The notes below the pieces were generated by a model that was given only the letters and a program-made list of their open reading frames with translations, did no database searches and was not told where the DNA came from. This document shows positions 31,062 to 42,092 of a stretch of DNA of 64,000 bases, one piece after another. Location of the stretch: positions 992,001-1,056,000 of the forward strand of contig OY723308.1 in the NCBI GenBank assembly GCA_963210315.1, in the 5' to 3' direction. Source of the stretch: Rhynchopus euleeides (Eukaryota > Euglenozoa > Diplonemea > Diplonemida > Diplonemidae). The first letter of the stretch is position 1. Each line of letters starts with the position of its first letter. The position numbers and the translations under genes are program-made.

Positions 31062-32219
31062 ATGCCGTCTGACAACACCGTGACTGTGATCACCCCGATC
31101 AACATCGCGTTTATCAAATACTGGGGCAAGGTGGATGAGGAGCTCATCATCCCTTGCAACGACTCTTTCAGCATCACGCTGAGCACCGACCAGTTCCGCA
31201 CCAAGACCTCTGTGGTGGCGGGCGAGTTTGAGAAGGACCGGCTGTGGCTCAACGGGGCGGAGGAGGAGCTCGGGAGCTCCGGCCGCCTTGCGAATGTGCT
31301 GAACGCGGTGCGGCAGACACTCCCCGCCGAGCAGCGCGCCCTCAAGGTGCACATCGTCTCCGAAAACAACTTCCCCACCGCTGCAGGGATGGCCTCCTCT
31401 GCAGCAGGCCTGTCGGCGCTTGCCTACGCCCTGGTCACCCTCTTCAAGTCCCCCGCAGATGTCTCCGTCCTGGCGAGGATTGGATCTGGCAGCGCCTGCC
31501 GCAGCGTGCTGGGTGGCTTCGTGAAGTGGATCAAGGGGACCTCCCCCGACGGCTCCGACAGCAAGGCCCTCCAGCACCTCAGCGAGAAGGGGTGGCCTGC
31601 GATGAACGTCCTCTGCCTGGTCACCAAGGCTGATAAGAAGGATGTCTCCTCCACATCCGGCATGCGCCGCTCCGTTGCAACGTCGCCTCTGATGGCGGAC
31701 CGTGTCGCGAAGCGTGTCCCCGAGAGGATGGAGTTGGTATCGGAGGCGGTTTCCAAGCAGGATTTTGAGTCGTTTGCAGCGATCACCATGGCTGACTGTG
31801 AGGATTTCCGTGCGGTGTGCCGCTCGAGCGACCCCCCTGTGGACTACTGGAATGACAAGGCGGAGAAGATCGTGCAGCTCGTGCATGCCTTCAACGACCA
31901 CGAGGGGCGGCTCCGCGTGGCGTACACTTATGACGCGGGTGCAAACGCGTTTATCTTCGCAGAGGCGGAGACGCTGCCCAGGCTTGTCGCATTCTTCCTC
32001 CACTACTTCCCCACCGACAAGGCGTCCCTCTTCTTCGAGGACCGGTCGCTGCACAGCAACGCCATCGCCACGCCTGTGCCCGAGGGGCTCAAGGGAGTCA
32101 TCCCCCAGTACGGCGAGGGGGAGCTCACATTCATCCTGCACAGCTCAGTGGGGTCTGGCCCGTCTGTCCTCCCTGACTCCGAGTCTCTGGTGGGCAACGA
32201 CGGTGCGCCCTTGGCATAG
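31062..32219 (+). CDS. MVD: Diphosphomevalonate decarboxylase
   Basis: The protein is 385 aa, the usual length. It catalyses the ATP-dependent decarboxylation of mevalonate diphosphate to isopentenyl diphosphate, the last step of the classical mevalonate pathway. Diagnostic features are the N-terminal P-I-N-I-A-F-I-K-Y-W-G-K substrate motif, the GHMP-kinase glycine/serine loop N-N-F-P-T-A-A-G-M-A-S-S-A-A-G, the conserved G-S-G-S-A-C-R-S-V-L-G-G-F arginine loop, and the catalytic Asp in Y-D-A-G-A-N-A-F. No obvious peroxisomal SKL or targeting peptide is seen. The ATG is preceded by a poly-C/ACAG acceptor-like site. It appears complete and functional. Confidence 0.96.
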   Translation: MPSDNTVTVITPINIAFIKYWGKVDEELIIPCNDSFSITLSTDQFRTKTSVVAGEFEKDRLWLNGAEEELGSSGRLANVLNAVRQTLPAEQRALKVHIVSENNFPTAAGMASSAAGLSALAYALVTLFKSPADVSVLARIGSGSACRSVLGGFVKWIKGTSPDGSDSKALQHLSEKGWPAMNVLCLVTKADKKDVSSTSGMRRSVATSPLMADRVAKRVPERMELVSEAVSKQDFESFAAITMADCEDFRAVCRSSDPPVDYWNDKAEKIVQLVHAFNDHEGRLRVAYTYDAGANAFIFAEAETLPRLVAFFLHYFPTDKASLFFEDRSLHSNAIATPVPEGLKGVIPQYGEGELTFILHSSVGSGPSVLPDSESLVGNDGAPLA

Positions 32220-33629
32220 TGCGGTGTGTAGTGTATGGGGGAGTGGGGGGTGGGGGTGGGGATGGGGGACTCTGACGAGTCTGTCTGTTGGTGTCTTGGG
32301 GTGGGGTGCGTGTCCCCCATCCCAGTAAAATTCTGACTGGGCAGTTTGTCGTGGTTCCCTTTTGTGTGGTGGTGGTGGTGTGGGATGATCTGACGAAACC
32401 ACATGTGGGAACGAAAATAAACAATGTGTGGTGGAACTCTCAGGGGTGGGTGGTGGGGTGGAGAGGTGTGGCGGTTATTCCTTCAGGAGGCGAAGTTGCG
32501 CCCGCTCTCACAATAGGGTGCCGAAGCGGTGCGCGGGAGGGTGGAGATGCCCGGAAGAGCAGAACGACCCTCGATGCCAACCAGAAAGGGGGTCTTGTTT
32601 ATTACCCAAATGCACACAGCTAGCCTCCAGGCCTCAACCTGCCCCCGGGACAGTTATTGTGGTGCCGAACCCTCACCCTTTTGTGCTGGGGCCTGTTCTG
32701 CCACCCTGCTGTGGGTGGGGTCGTGGGTCCCCTTCAACCCCCAGCAGGGGGCAGCTCAGTGCGGGTTGGCACCACGGCCCCTCGGATTTGCGAACGAATA
32801 GCAATCCGATAGTTTCCCGTGTGGTTATGTATCGATCAACGGAAAACTCTTTCTCGGTGTATCCTTTCGTTATTCTCCAAGTGATCCTGCATGCATGCGC
32901 GTCCCCCCCCTCATAGCTGTACTTTTTCCCCCCACACACACAAAGGTGAAGCCGCACCCTTGTGCGGAGCCTGTCTCAACAAAAAGTGAACATCACACAT
33001 GCGCATCGGCACCGATTCGATTGAGGGAAGATCAATCATTTTGGGACCTGTCTACAGACATCAAACGGTGCGCGTGCTGTTTGTCCTTGTCTTGTTCATC
33101 TTCAGAGCAGAGAGTGTGTACCGCCCGATCATGAGGCACAGCGCAGGTGTCGGATAGAATGGACGGGTAGGCTGTTACGTCGCCCTCAAGGTTCGGCAAC
33201 GGCGACTGACCTTGGTCCGTCACAAGGGTGCCTCCCCCGGACGCCAGTGCGCCCGACTATTTCGTGTAGTGCAAGGGAAGGGGAGGTGCGGGGGTTGGGA
33301 GCGATGCGCAGCAGGCAAACTCTCACCTCTTTGACTGCTTTTCCTCGAACCCAGTCTAGAGACATACGTGACTTTGTCAGGGCACATGAGTTTATCGGGC
33401 CAGGTCTCGGTGAACGGCTACTTCCTACTTCCCAGTTTGCGCTCGGTGTTGCTGTGTGTCACACAGGTGCCCTCCCGGCGTCCCGAGTCTAGCCCCTCCG
33501 GCGAATGACTTGACCCGCGAGCGAAATGGCAAAAAGGTGGAATGTAGCAAGCTTTCATGCACCTCACATTTTGTCGAAATGGCACACTTACCTGCATCTC
33601 ACGCCACCACCACCACCACTACTACACAC
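32220..33629. other. Spacer, no gene
   Basis: GT-rich 3' flank followed by unremarkable sequence. No supported coding region or RNA gene. Confidence 0.5.
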
Positions 33630-33668
33630 AGGGTGCTGTGCCTGCCCTCGGCACGGGCAGCGCCAACC

Positions 33669-36600
33669 ATGGCCGACCCCGAAACCCAGAGCATGGCTGA
33701 AAGCTACAAGAAGGATGGTAACGAGGCATTCCTCGCAGGACGGTGCGACGAGGCTGTCGCGATGTTCTCCATGGGCCTCGAGCTCACCCCTGGGAACGAG
33801 GTGCTCTGGTCGAACCGGAGCGGCGCCTACACCCGCCTGGGGAAGTACGACCTGGCGCTGTCGGATGCAGAGGAGGCGATCACCCTCAAGCCTGACTGGG
33901 TGCGCGGCTACACCCGTAAGGCTGCGGCCCTCGAGGGCAAGGGTGACATCGCCTCTGCCCTGGAGCTCTACACCGCTGCGCTGCGGAAGGATCCGAAGAA
34001 CGCGGTGGTGAAGCAGAGCATCGAAAACCTCACGATGCGCGTCGCAGAGCAGAAGGAGGCCGCAGCACGCGAAAAGGACACAGACCTCCTCCGCGCGGCA
34101 GACCTGCAGAAGGAGGGGAACGAGGCGAAAAAGGCGGGCGACTTCGACAAGGCCATTGCGCTGTACACCGAGGCGCTTGCCCTGCAGAAGATAGACGAGC
34201 GGAAGGCTGCGCTCTACAGCAACCTCAGTGCCGTGCGGCTTCTACTTGACCGCCACGACGAAGCCCTGGCAGATGCCCAGAAATGCATCGACCTCCGCCC
34301 CGACTGGCCCCGCGGACACACCCGGCGCGGCGCTGTCCTGTGGGCCATGAAGCGGTTCGACCCTGCCCTCGCAAGCTACCGCGAAGCGATGCTGCACGAC
34401 ACGACAAACGGCGAGCTGATGCAGATCATCCACCAGGTCGAGCGCGAGCGCGACTACCACAACGAGTTTGGCAGCGCACCCCCTGCCGGGGGCGAAAGTG
34501 CTACACCCGCAGCCCCGCAGCGCGGTGCCGCAGCAGAGGATCCTGCCCAGCGCGCGCTGGGGCTGAAGGAGAAGGGTAATACCGCGCTGAAGGCGCTGCG
34601 TTTTGACGAGGCTGTCGCCTTCTACACCCGTGGGTTGGAGTATGCACCGGATAACCACATCCTCTACTCCAACAGGAGTGCGGCCTACCTCAAGCTGCAG
34701 GAGTTTGAGAAGGCTGTGGCGGATGCCGTTGCGTGCATCAAGATCGAGCCTTCGTTTGCCAAGGCGTATGCGCGGAAGGCGCAGGGGATTGAACAGCTCA
34801 GCACGATAGACGCTGCGCATCGGAAGTACGACTTCAAGAGGCTGGCAGGTGCGATCAAGGCTTATGTGGAGGCGTATGACAGGGACCCTGCCAACACAGA
34901 GTACCTCACAAAGGCTGCTGAGTTGGAGCAGATCCTGGAGGAGAAGCAGCGTGCTGACGAAGAGGCTGCGTTGGCGCAGGAGGAGGCTGCTGCAGATGCC
35001 CAGCACAACCCCCTGCTTGGCGCTGTTGTGGCTGTGGAGAACAAGTCGGAGACGCAGCAGGTGGCGATTGTGGAGGACCCGGATGTCCTCGGGGACAGGA
35101 AGTTCGACGCTGGGGATTACGTCGGCGCCATCGGGTATTTCACGAAGGCCATCAAGAAGGACCCGCAGATGCCTGTCAACTATATGAAGCGTGGCATCTG
35201 TTTGGGCAAGGTGCGCCGCCTGCAGAAGGCAATCCGAGACTTTGAGAAGTGCATCGAGCTGCATCCGGCTGACGTCGAGGCTTACGTGCAGAAGGGGAAC
35301 ACGCTGATCAAGCTTGCAGGTGCAGAGGCGGATCGCGACCCCGAGGGGACTTCGAAGCATTATGCTGATGCGCTAGAGGCTTTCCAGATGGGCAAGCAGC
35401 AGGAGGCAGCACAGCCTGGGGCGGAGTCGCGTTTCGAAGGCCTGCTGGCGCATGCAACTAACGAGCAGCAGGGGTTTGAGGCGGTCAAGCAGGATCGCAT
35501 CGATCTGAACAAGAGGCTCAATGCCAAGCCGCAGGTGTGCCACCCATCCCATCCCGTTCCTCCCGTATTCTGCGGTTGCGATGGGGGCCCTCGCTACCAG
35601 TCACAGCTCGTCAGTCAGTGAGGGGAAGTGGGCTGTGGCTCACTTCTTCTCACTCAGTCACACCTGGTAGCGAGGGCCCCCCATGTGTGGGTTTATATTG
35701 TGTAGCCTCATGCAATGAAGGAGGAAATGGAACACAGAGAACGCAGGTCCGATTTGAGTTTACGGCACGCGTAGTGCCGTAATTGCAGAGCCACATCTCA
35801 CCTCATCACAGGTCGAGGTGTGTGCGTTTCACCACAACCTCTCCCCTCCCCATTCCCCCGTGTTGAGTGACATGTGTCGATAGTGTTCCATTTTGCCATA
35901 TTCTGCACACCGCTGCTTTCGTGCGGGGAGGGGGAGGGGGTGGATAGCGTTCCTTCTATTCTGTTCCGCTGCTTTCCCCTCCCTTGCCTTACACCCTTCC
36001 CGTCCGGGGCACACATCCCCCACGAGGGTCTCTTTCTTGTCAGAACCGGCATGTTCACAAAGCAGCAACGGCACCCCTCCTCCCCCCCCTCATCCGTGTT
36101 GTGCTTTTCAACACTTGGAGCTTCCCTACCCCACACCACGCATCCAACCTTTCCCCCGCTACCTACAGAAGCCCAAAGGCAAGCTCGACTGGAAGAGCAT
36201 GTCGCCTGAGGAGGTGAAGCGGCGGAAGGACGACATGAAGCGCAAGGCAGAAGCAGCAGTTTTTGAGGTATGCCTACGGCAAGGCAAGGCCCGGGCCATC
36301 ACCGACGCCCGAAGCGCATCCAGGCGGCTGGGCTATTCCGTGTGTGTGCATCACAAGCAAAATACCAAAATACAAGCAAAGAGCGGCTGTGCTGGAGTGA
36401 CTGTGCGGCGTGGCACATCAGTGCGGGGGCCTCCTCGGTGTCGGACTCCACATACTCGGCGAGTACCGCGTACCCTTCATCGACAGGGGCGGACTCGCCT
36501 GTTGCAGGAGGTGGGGTGGTATCGGGGTCGTCACATCAGTAGCGCGTGCCACGCCAGCGGCCGCCTCCCCAGCAGCGGGTGATGATCCAGCTGCCGCAGC

Positions 36601-37232
36601 TGTACGCTTGTCGTGGACCTTCACCTTTGTTAACAACTCCGAGTTTTTCAGACGGTTGACACCGGCACCTTGCCGGATGCCCCTGAGGGCCGGCTGGGCC
36701 TCGATAACTTTCCCCTTCCAGTTGGAGGAGTCCGTCCGTTGAGTGGAATCGGATGAACGCGACACGTTCGTAAACCCAAATATTGTGGCCATTGTGACAT
36801 TGTCACGGATATAACATCATATCTTGGTGGGGTGTAGTGAATGAGTGTGTGATGACTGTCGGCACAACGAGGGGTCATGGTGCAAATAAAGGGTTGGGGG
36901 GCGTGCAGGGTGGCATCTCATTGCCAGCAGGGTTTCTTTATTAGGAGGGCCCTGACCGGGGTTCTTTTTTACGACAGGCGGCCGTGTCTCCTCTGTGTCC
37001 TGTCGGACTGTGGCTAAAATCTCCAGTAAAACCCCATTCGGGATTTTTTTTGGTTTCTGGACAGCAGCATTCCAACACCCTCACCATCACCCCACAGGAT
37101 TCATATCTGCAGAAGCAGATGCGCCGTGGCAATCTGAAGGAGGTCGGACTGGCGCAGCAGAAGAAGCGCGCAAAGAAGTATCACACCACGGAGATGCGCG
37201 GCAAGTTCACCTATACGGAGGGTGGGTTGTAG
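33669..37232 (+). CDS. TPR co-chaperone related to STI1/HOP, three exons
   Basis: Proposed exons are 33669-35534, 36169-36267 and 37098-37232, all in phase 0 with GT-AG boundaries, giving about 699 aa; a second acceptor at 37113 would shorten exon 3 by five codons. The ATG at 33669 follows a CACACAG acceptor-like site. Four TPR modules are visible: K-D-G-N-E-A-F, K-E-G-N-E-A-K, K-E-K-G-N-T-A, and a fourth starting near G-D-R-K-F-D-A-G. The first and third keep the Lys/Asn/Asn/Lys/Arg carboxylate clamp that binds Hsp70/Hsp90 EEVD tails. Unlike classical STI1, no DP (STI1) domains are seen; the last exons encode a Lys/Arg-rich tail instead. A role as Hsp70/Hsp90 adaptor is likely. Confidence 0.82.
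35580..35692. repeat. Foldback (hairpin) in intron 1
   Basis: GGGGGCCCTCGCTACCAG near 35583-35600 pairs perfectly with its complement near 35672-35690, and the inner part (GTCAGTCAGTGAG with CTCACTCAGTCA) pairs imperfectly. It starts about 45 nt after the 5' splice site. It could be a foldback transposon remnant or an intron-folding element. Confidence 0.75.
36418..36792 (-). CDS. Possible antisense gene inside intron 2 of the TPR gene
   Basis: A 124-codon frame from an ATG at 36792, with GC-rich third positions like host genes. The first part reads like a compact basic protein (W-K-G-K-V-I-E-A-Q-P, then R-L-K-N-S-E-L-L-T-K-V-K-V) and the second half is Ala/Pro-rich. No family is recognised. 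It lies opposite to every other host gene, so it could be chance or a decayed insertion. Confidence 0.3.
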   Translation of the reverse strand: MATIFGFTNVSRSSDSTQRTDSSNWKGKVIEAQPALRGIRQGAGVNRLKNSELLTKVKVHDKRTAAAAGSSPAAGEAAAGVARATDVTTPIPPHLLQQASPPLSMKGTRYSPSMWSPTPRRPPH

Positions 37233-37941
37233 TGCAGGTGTGCCGCTTCAGTTGTGTGCCATGCCATTTGTATATTCCAAGGAAAACGGACATGCCGACC
37301 CCCCCCCTCTCCCCAAACCCGACACCACACGTCGTAGGGTACAGACCCCTGACCTGCTGTCAGGCGGGTCGAACGGTTGGCATCGAAGCACCCTCGTCCC
37401 CTTGCCCCATCAACCGCCACACGCCACACGCTCTCGACGTCTAGCCTCACGGCTGCCCAGCCTCTAGCCCGCTAGGCGGGGAGTGGGTGGGGGGGTTTTC
37501 CTGCGGGGGTGGGTAGAACGGGTGGGGCGGTGGGGGGGCACTGTGTATGTGTAGCTGGGTTTATCGGCCCCTGCACCTGCCCTCCCAATCCGCCCGCCCG
37601 CCCACCCCGTGCCATGTTCTTTTTATGGTTAGCCTGATCGCATGTGTTGCGGCCCAATTGCTGTGGCGACAGCAAGGCGGGTGTCGAGGGCGTGCCTGCC
37701 CTCCGAATGGATCCACATCCCCCCCCCCCCCATGCCTCGCCGCTCCTCGTGCTTGAGTCTGTGCTTGAGCCACAGGAGTCAGTCGCGCCTTACATTACAA
37801 CACCCACCAAGCATTGTACACCTCCCCGCCCCTCATAGAACCCTTGCCTTTCGCCACCACCACCACCACAGGGGAGGGTCTTGAGAGCGTGTTGATACCC
37901 CCCCACACACACAAATACACCCCCACACCCCCATTTCGTGC
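37233..37941. other. Spacer, no gene
   Basis: Contains C and G runs, and CCACC repeats ending in CACAG near 37870, a candidate acceptor for the trehalase gene. Confidence 0.5.
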
Positions 37942-40194
37942 ATGACCGCAACCGGCCTGCCTCTACACACCGCAGGAGGTGTCTGCGGCAGCGGCTGCGG
38001 CGCCTCCACCCCCGCAGCCGCGCTGCCGGGCCTCCCAGGCACCCTGCCAACCCACCGCGGGGCCAGCCCCCCAGGTGCCGCACCGCACTGCACTGCCCCG
38101 GGCATCCTCTACCCGGGGCAGGGTGGGCTGAACACCGACCCCTCTGCGGACCCTGCGGGCCTTGCCGAGATGTTCCCCAACAGGTCCCCAACCGCTGTTG
38201 CCAGGGTCAGCTCCGCGACGTCCAACTCGCCCCTCACCGCTCGGGCGGATGCCGCAAACCGCGACGACGGCTACATCGGCGACAAGGCGAAGCGCCGCTC
38301 CCACGTCTGGCTGCTGCGCATCCTCGTCGCTGCAGTGGTTGTCTCCGCGCTGCTGCACTCGGCAGGCTGGGGCATCACCCCAGCCTGGGCGCGGTGGGGC
38401 CCTGGCTGGGGCACCACCACCACAGCCGAGGAGGATGACCCCTGGGCCCACCAGCAGGCCTATGTGCGGGAGAGCACAGAGCGTCTCGGATGTTTCCACC
38501 CGGTGTACTGCCAGGGCGAGCTCCTCAGGAATGTGCAGCTGCTGGGTGTGTTTAACGACAGCAAGACGTTTGTCGACATGCCGATCCGGACCAGCGTGAA
38601 TGCGGTTCTCACGGCGTTCAACGCGCTGGGGGAGAATAAGACAGACAAGCGAGCACTGCAGGATCTGATCGGGTTCCACTTCTTCCCCGCAGGGAACGAG
38701 CTGGAGCCCCACTCCCCCACAGACTGGGTGCACGAGCCGGAGTTTGTCAAATCGCTCTCCGACCCGAAGCTGCAGACCTTCGCCCTCTCTATCAACCAGA
38801 TCTGGAAGGATCTCTCCAGGAAATACGTCTTCCCAGACGACCCCGATCCCGACTGCTACTCGTCGCTGTCCGTGCTGAAGTACCCCTTTATCGTGCCTGG
38901 TGGGAGGTTCCGGGAGTTCTACTATTGGGATACCTATTGGATTATCGAAGGGCTGATCCTGTCCGACATGCATGCCACGGTAGAGGGTATCGTGCGTAAC
39001 CTTATCCTGATCATAGAAAAGTACGGCTTCATCCCCAACGGCGCAAGGGTTTACTATAAGAACCGGTCGCAGCCTCCGATGTTTCTGCATATGCTGCTGA
39101 GATACGCTGAGATCACAGGTTACTTCGAGGGGCGTGCCTCCACCAAGGCGAGGGGGGTGATAGCGCGTGGGATTGCCGCAGGCATCAGGGAGCACACGTG
39201 GTGGATGACAAGCGGGAGTGCTGTGGAGGTTTCCGCTGTGGTGGGTGGGGAGGCCCGGACCTTCACGTTGAATGCATACCGCATCAAGAATGTCACAACG
39301 CCGCGGCCTGAATCTTATAGAGAGGATGAGGAGACGGCGCAGATATATCTCCGGGAGAACAACACGGCGCTTGCCGAGAAGCTGTGGTCGGAGCTGGCCT
39401 CTGCAGCAGAGAGCGGATGGGACTTCTCCTCGCGTTGGCTCGTCGACACCTATGAGAAGTCGAATCTTTCGTCCATTCGGACATCGCAGGTGCTGCCAAT
39501 TGACCTCAACACGTTCATCTACCAGAATGAGATGTACATTGCAAAGTTCCTCGGTTTCCAAGGCAACGCCACAGGGGCTTCGTACTACAAATCCCTCGCG
39601 GAGGACCGCAAAGCCGCCCTTCAGAGCATCTTCTGGTCAAACGATCTGGACCACTGGGCGGATTACAACCTTACGTCAGGGGCGCGGTCTGATGTCAGAT
39701 ATCTGTCTGACTTTGCCCCACTGTTCGCAGGGCTGACCACTCCAGATGACCAGGATCCAGAGTCAATCACAAAGCTCATCAAAGCGGTGCGTGGGTTTGA
39801 CCTGGCGGGCGGGCTGCCCACCTCGATGGTGTCGTCTGGGCAGCAGTGGGATTTCCCCAATGCCTGGCCACCCCTGCAGCACCTGGTGGTGGTGGGGCTG
39901 CATAAGCTGGGCACGGCTGAGTCGCTGGCGCTCGCCAAGGAGCTGTCGCTGGAGTGGATCCAGTCGAACTACTGCGGCTGGGAGCTGTCCGGCGGGTATA
40001 TGTTTGAGAAGTACAACGCAACGCACCCCGGGCTTCCGGGGTCTGGGGGGGAATACAGCGTGCAGGCAGGGTTCGGCTGGTCCAACGGTGTGGTACTCTG
40101 GCTCCTGAACCACTATGCAAAGGAGGCGACCGCACCGGACTGCAGTTTGCTTTCTGTCGCATCCGCCCATGTCCATGGCGATGCAAAGGTGTAA
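37942..40194 (+). CDS. Membrane-anchored trehalase (GH37)
   Basis: The protein is 750 aa. An N-terminal cytosolic region of ~120 residues is followed by one hydrophobic span (about 122-143), so it is predicted type II, with the catalytic domain in the lumen or outside. Both GH37 signatures are present: P-G-G-R-F-R-E-F-Y-Y-W-D-T-Y-W at about 319-333 and Q-W-D-F-P-N-A-W-P-P at about 634-643. The catalytic Asp lies in S-G-W-D-F-S-S-R-W, and the C-terminal acid/base region contains E-K-Y-N-A and G-G-E-Y. It hydrolyses trehalose to two glucose. Several N-x-S/T sites fit a glycosylated ectoenzyme. A shorter start at a later Met would still keep the anchor. Confidence 0.95.
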   Translation: MTATGLPLHTAGGVCGSGCGASTPAAALPGLPGTLPTHRGASPPGAAPHCTAPGILYPGQGGLNTDPSADPAGLAEMFPNRSPTAVARVSSATSNSPLTARADAANRDDGYIGDKAKRRSHVWLLRILVAAVVVSALLHSAGWGITPAWARWGPGWGTTTTAEEDDPWAHQQAYVRESTERLGCFHPVYCQGELLRNVQLLGVFNDSKTFVDMPIRTSVNAVLTAFNALGENKTDKRALQDLIGFHFFPAGNELEPHSPTDWVHEPEFVKSLSDPKLQTFALSINQIWKDLSRKYVFPDDPDPDCYSSLSVLKYPFIVPGGRFREFYYWDTYWIIEGLILSDMHATVEGIVRNLILIIEKYGFIPNGARVYYKNRSQPPMFLHMLLRYAEITGYFEGRASTKARGVIARGIAAGIREHTWWMTSGSAVEVSAVVGGEARTFTLNAYRIKNVTTPRPESYREDEETAQIYLRENNTALAEKLWSELASAAESGWDFSSRWLVDTYEKSNLSSIRTSQVLPIDLNTFIYQNEMYIAKFLGFQGNATGASYYKSLAEDRKAALQSIFWSNDLDHWADYNLTSGARSDVRYLSDFAPLFAGLTTPDDQDPESITKLIKAVRGFDLAGGLPTSMVSSGQQWDFPNAWPPLQHLVVVGLHKLGTAESLALAKELSLEWIQSNYCGWELSGGYMFEKYNATHPGLPGSGGEYSVQAGFGWSNGVVLWLLNHYAKEATAPDCSLLSVASAHVHGDAKV

Positions 40195-41102
40195 AGCAGA
40201 ATATGTTGCACACCGAAAGGGTGGCGTGTGGGGAGGTGGTAGGCAGAAGGTTGCATAGTGTAACTCGTTGTGAAGCCAGCTCAGTCGGCAGCGGAGGATA
40301 CTATTTTGTTTGCTGCGATGCTTCGCATAATTCGGGGTCTGGCAACGTGAGTCGGGACTCCAGGTTTGTGTTTCATGCCTTGTGAGGCTGCATTGTGCCC
40401 GGGTGGCCTGCCCTGTTCCTGCTGGGCAGCCATTGGCATCAGAAGGAATGACTCAGCAAGTGGGTCGGCCTCGCACTTCGCGCTGAAATACTACCTTCCT
40501 GAGTGGGCAGGGGGCGCAAATGCGAACAGGGTAAATCAAACAAGAACTTGCCAGAGGGGCACCAACGAGCTAGCCTTGAAGTTTACTGGCCTTCCTGTGT
40601 TTCGAGGCTTGCACTCTGCAGCTGTTCCATGTGTGCCTACACCAGCGGTCAGGAGTTGGTTCTTGACGCGTACCAAGGCCCCCGCAGGAATGCAAGCGCT
40701 ACACTGTTCCGAATGTTGCAGGTCGGTGAGTGAGGGTGTGTGATGAGACTTGGAGCGACGTTTGAGGTCGCCGTGCTCGATTCTGAAGCCATGCCTTGCT
40801 GACAGCCCCACCCTCTTGCTCTGGATCAGTTTCGGGTTTGCGGGTTGGCTCCCAAGTCCCTGTGTGATGCAGGGTGTGTGGTTTCGTGTTCACGGCGCGC
40901 ATGATGACACAATCAGCTACTATCTGGACATCGCCCCTATACCTATACGATGCCTCACGGTGCGTGGTAAAGAACTCGTCCACACCTGACACGCCTGTCT
41001 GTGTTGCGGTGGCAGAACAACAAACCACACGACTTGGTACAACACAAGACAACAAACCATGGCACCAACCCCACACACACACCACAGCACACAAGAGCAA
41101 CA
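40195..41102. other. Spacer, no gene
   Basis: Unremarkable sequence, then CA-rich repeats and purine-poor DNA just before the protease gene. Confidence 0.5.
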
Positions 41103-42092
41103 ATGCAGCGCGGGATTCTTCTGCTGGCGGCTGCGGCCGCCGTGTCGGCACAGGACTTCCACACCATCGCGGCGAAGGTGAACTCGATGCACACGACGTG
41201 GAAGGCGGAGGCGCCGTCGCGCTTCAACACGACGGAGGACGTGAAGAAGCTGTGCGGGACGTGGCTGGTGACGGACGAGCGCTACGTCAGGCTGCCGGAG
41301 GCGACGCACTTCACCGCACGCGCCGCGGTGGACCTGCCGACGGACTTCGACGCGAGGACGCAGTGGCCCAACTGCACCGTGATCGCGACGGTGCGTGACC
41401 AGTCGTCGTGCGGGTCGTGCTGGGCGTTCGGTTCGACGGAGACCTTCGAGGACCGTCGCTGCATCCACAAGGGTGTGAACACGGAGATGAGCACGGAGGA
41501 CACGGCGTCGTGCTGCAGCGGGCTGCTCTGCGGGTTCTCGATGGGGTGCAACGGCGGCCAGCCGGGTGCGGCCCTGTCGTGGATGACCCGCACCGGTGTG
41601 GTGACGGGCGGGGACTACGGTGACAAGACGACGTGCCGCCCGTACACGATGGCGCCGTGCGCACACCACGTCACCTCGGCGAAGTACCCGGCGTGCCCGA
41701 GCAGCGAGTACCCGACCCCGAAGTGCACGGCGCAGTGCCAGACCGGCTACTCGCAGACGTACTCTGCCGACAAGGTGAAGGGCGCGAGCTCCTACTCGGT
41801 GACGGGTGTGGAGAAGATCATGACGGCGCTGCAGCAGGGCCCCGTGTCGGCTGCCTTCACCGTGTACGCCGACTTCCCCACCTACAAGAGCGGTGTGTAC
41901 CACCACACGTCGGGGTCGTCCCTGGGCGGGCACGCCGTCGAGATTGTGGGCTACGGTGTGGAGAGCGGGACCGACTACTGGCTGGTGAAGAACTCCTGGA
42001 ACGAGGAGTGGGGTGAGGGCGGCTTCTTCAAGATCCGCCGTGGCCACAACGAGTGCGGGATTGAGAACGACATCAACGCCATCGACTTCTAG
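41103..42092 (+). CDS. Cathepsin B-like cysteine protease (papain family C1)
   Basis: The protein is 329 aa. The ATG at 41103 gives a signal peptide (M-Q-R-G-I-L-L-L-A-A-A-A-A-V-S-A) and a short propeptide. The mature enzyme shows D-Q-S-S-C-G-S-C-W-A-F with catalytic Cys106, an occluding loop with adjacent His188-His189 in P-C-A-H-H-V (the cathepsin B hallmark giving dipeptidyl carboxypeptidase activity), catalytic His277 in G-G-H-A-V, and Asn297 in V-K-N-S-W. The six-Cys G-C-N-G-G region is also present. It is probably lysosomal or secreted. The upstream open frame (from 41001) uses a non-ATG start and is ignored. Confidence 0.95.
   Translation: MQRGILLLAAAAAVSAQDFHTIAAKVNSMHTTWKAEAPSRFNTTEDVKKLCGTWLVTDERYVRLPEATHFTARAAVDLPTDFDARTQWPNCTVIATVRDQSSCGSCWAFGSTETFEDRRCIHKGVNTEMSTEDTASCCSGLLCGFSMGCNGGQPGAALSWMTRTGVVTGGDYGDKTTCRPYTMAPCAHHVTSAKYPACPSSEYPTPKCTAQCQTGYSQTYSADKVKGASSYSVTGVEKIMTALQQGPVSAAFTVYADFPTYKSGVYHHTSGSSLGGHAVEIVGYGVESGTDYWLVKNSWNEEWGEGGFFKIRRGHNECGIENDINAIDF

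Noticed and set aside
33456-33668. Upstream extension of the TPR gene frame
   Set aside because: It lacks an ATG, is low complexity, and is separated from the real start by an acceptor-like CACAG.
37963-39561. 532-codon minus-strand frame opposite the trehalase gene
   Set aside because: Antisense shadow produced by GC-rich third positions; trehalase is unambiguous on the + strand.
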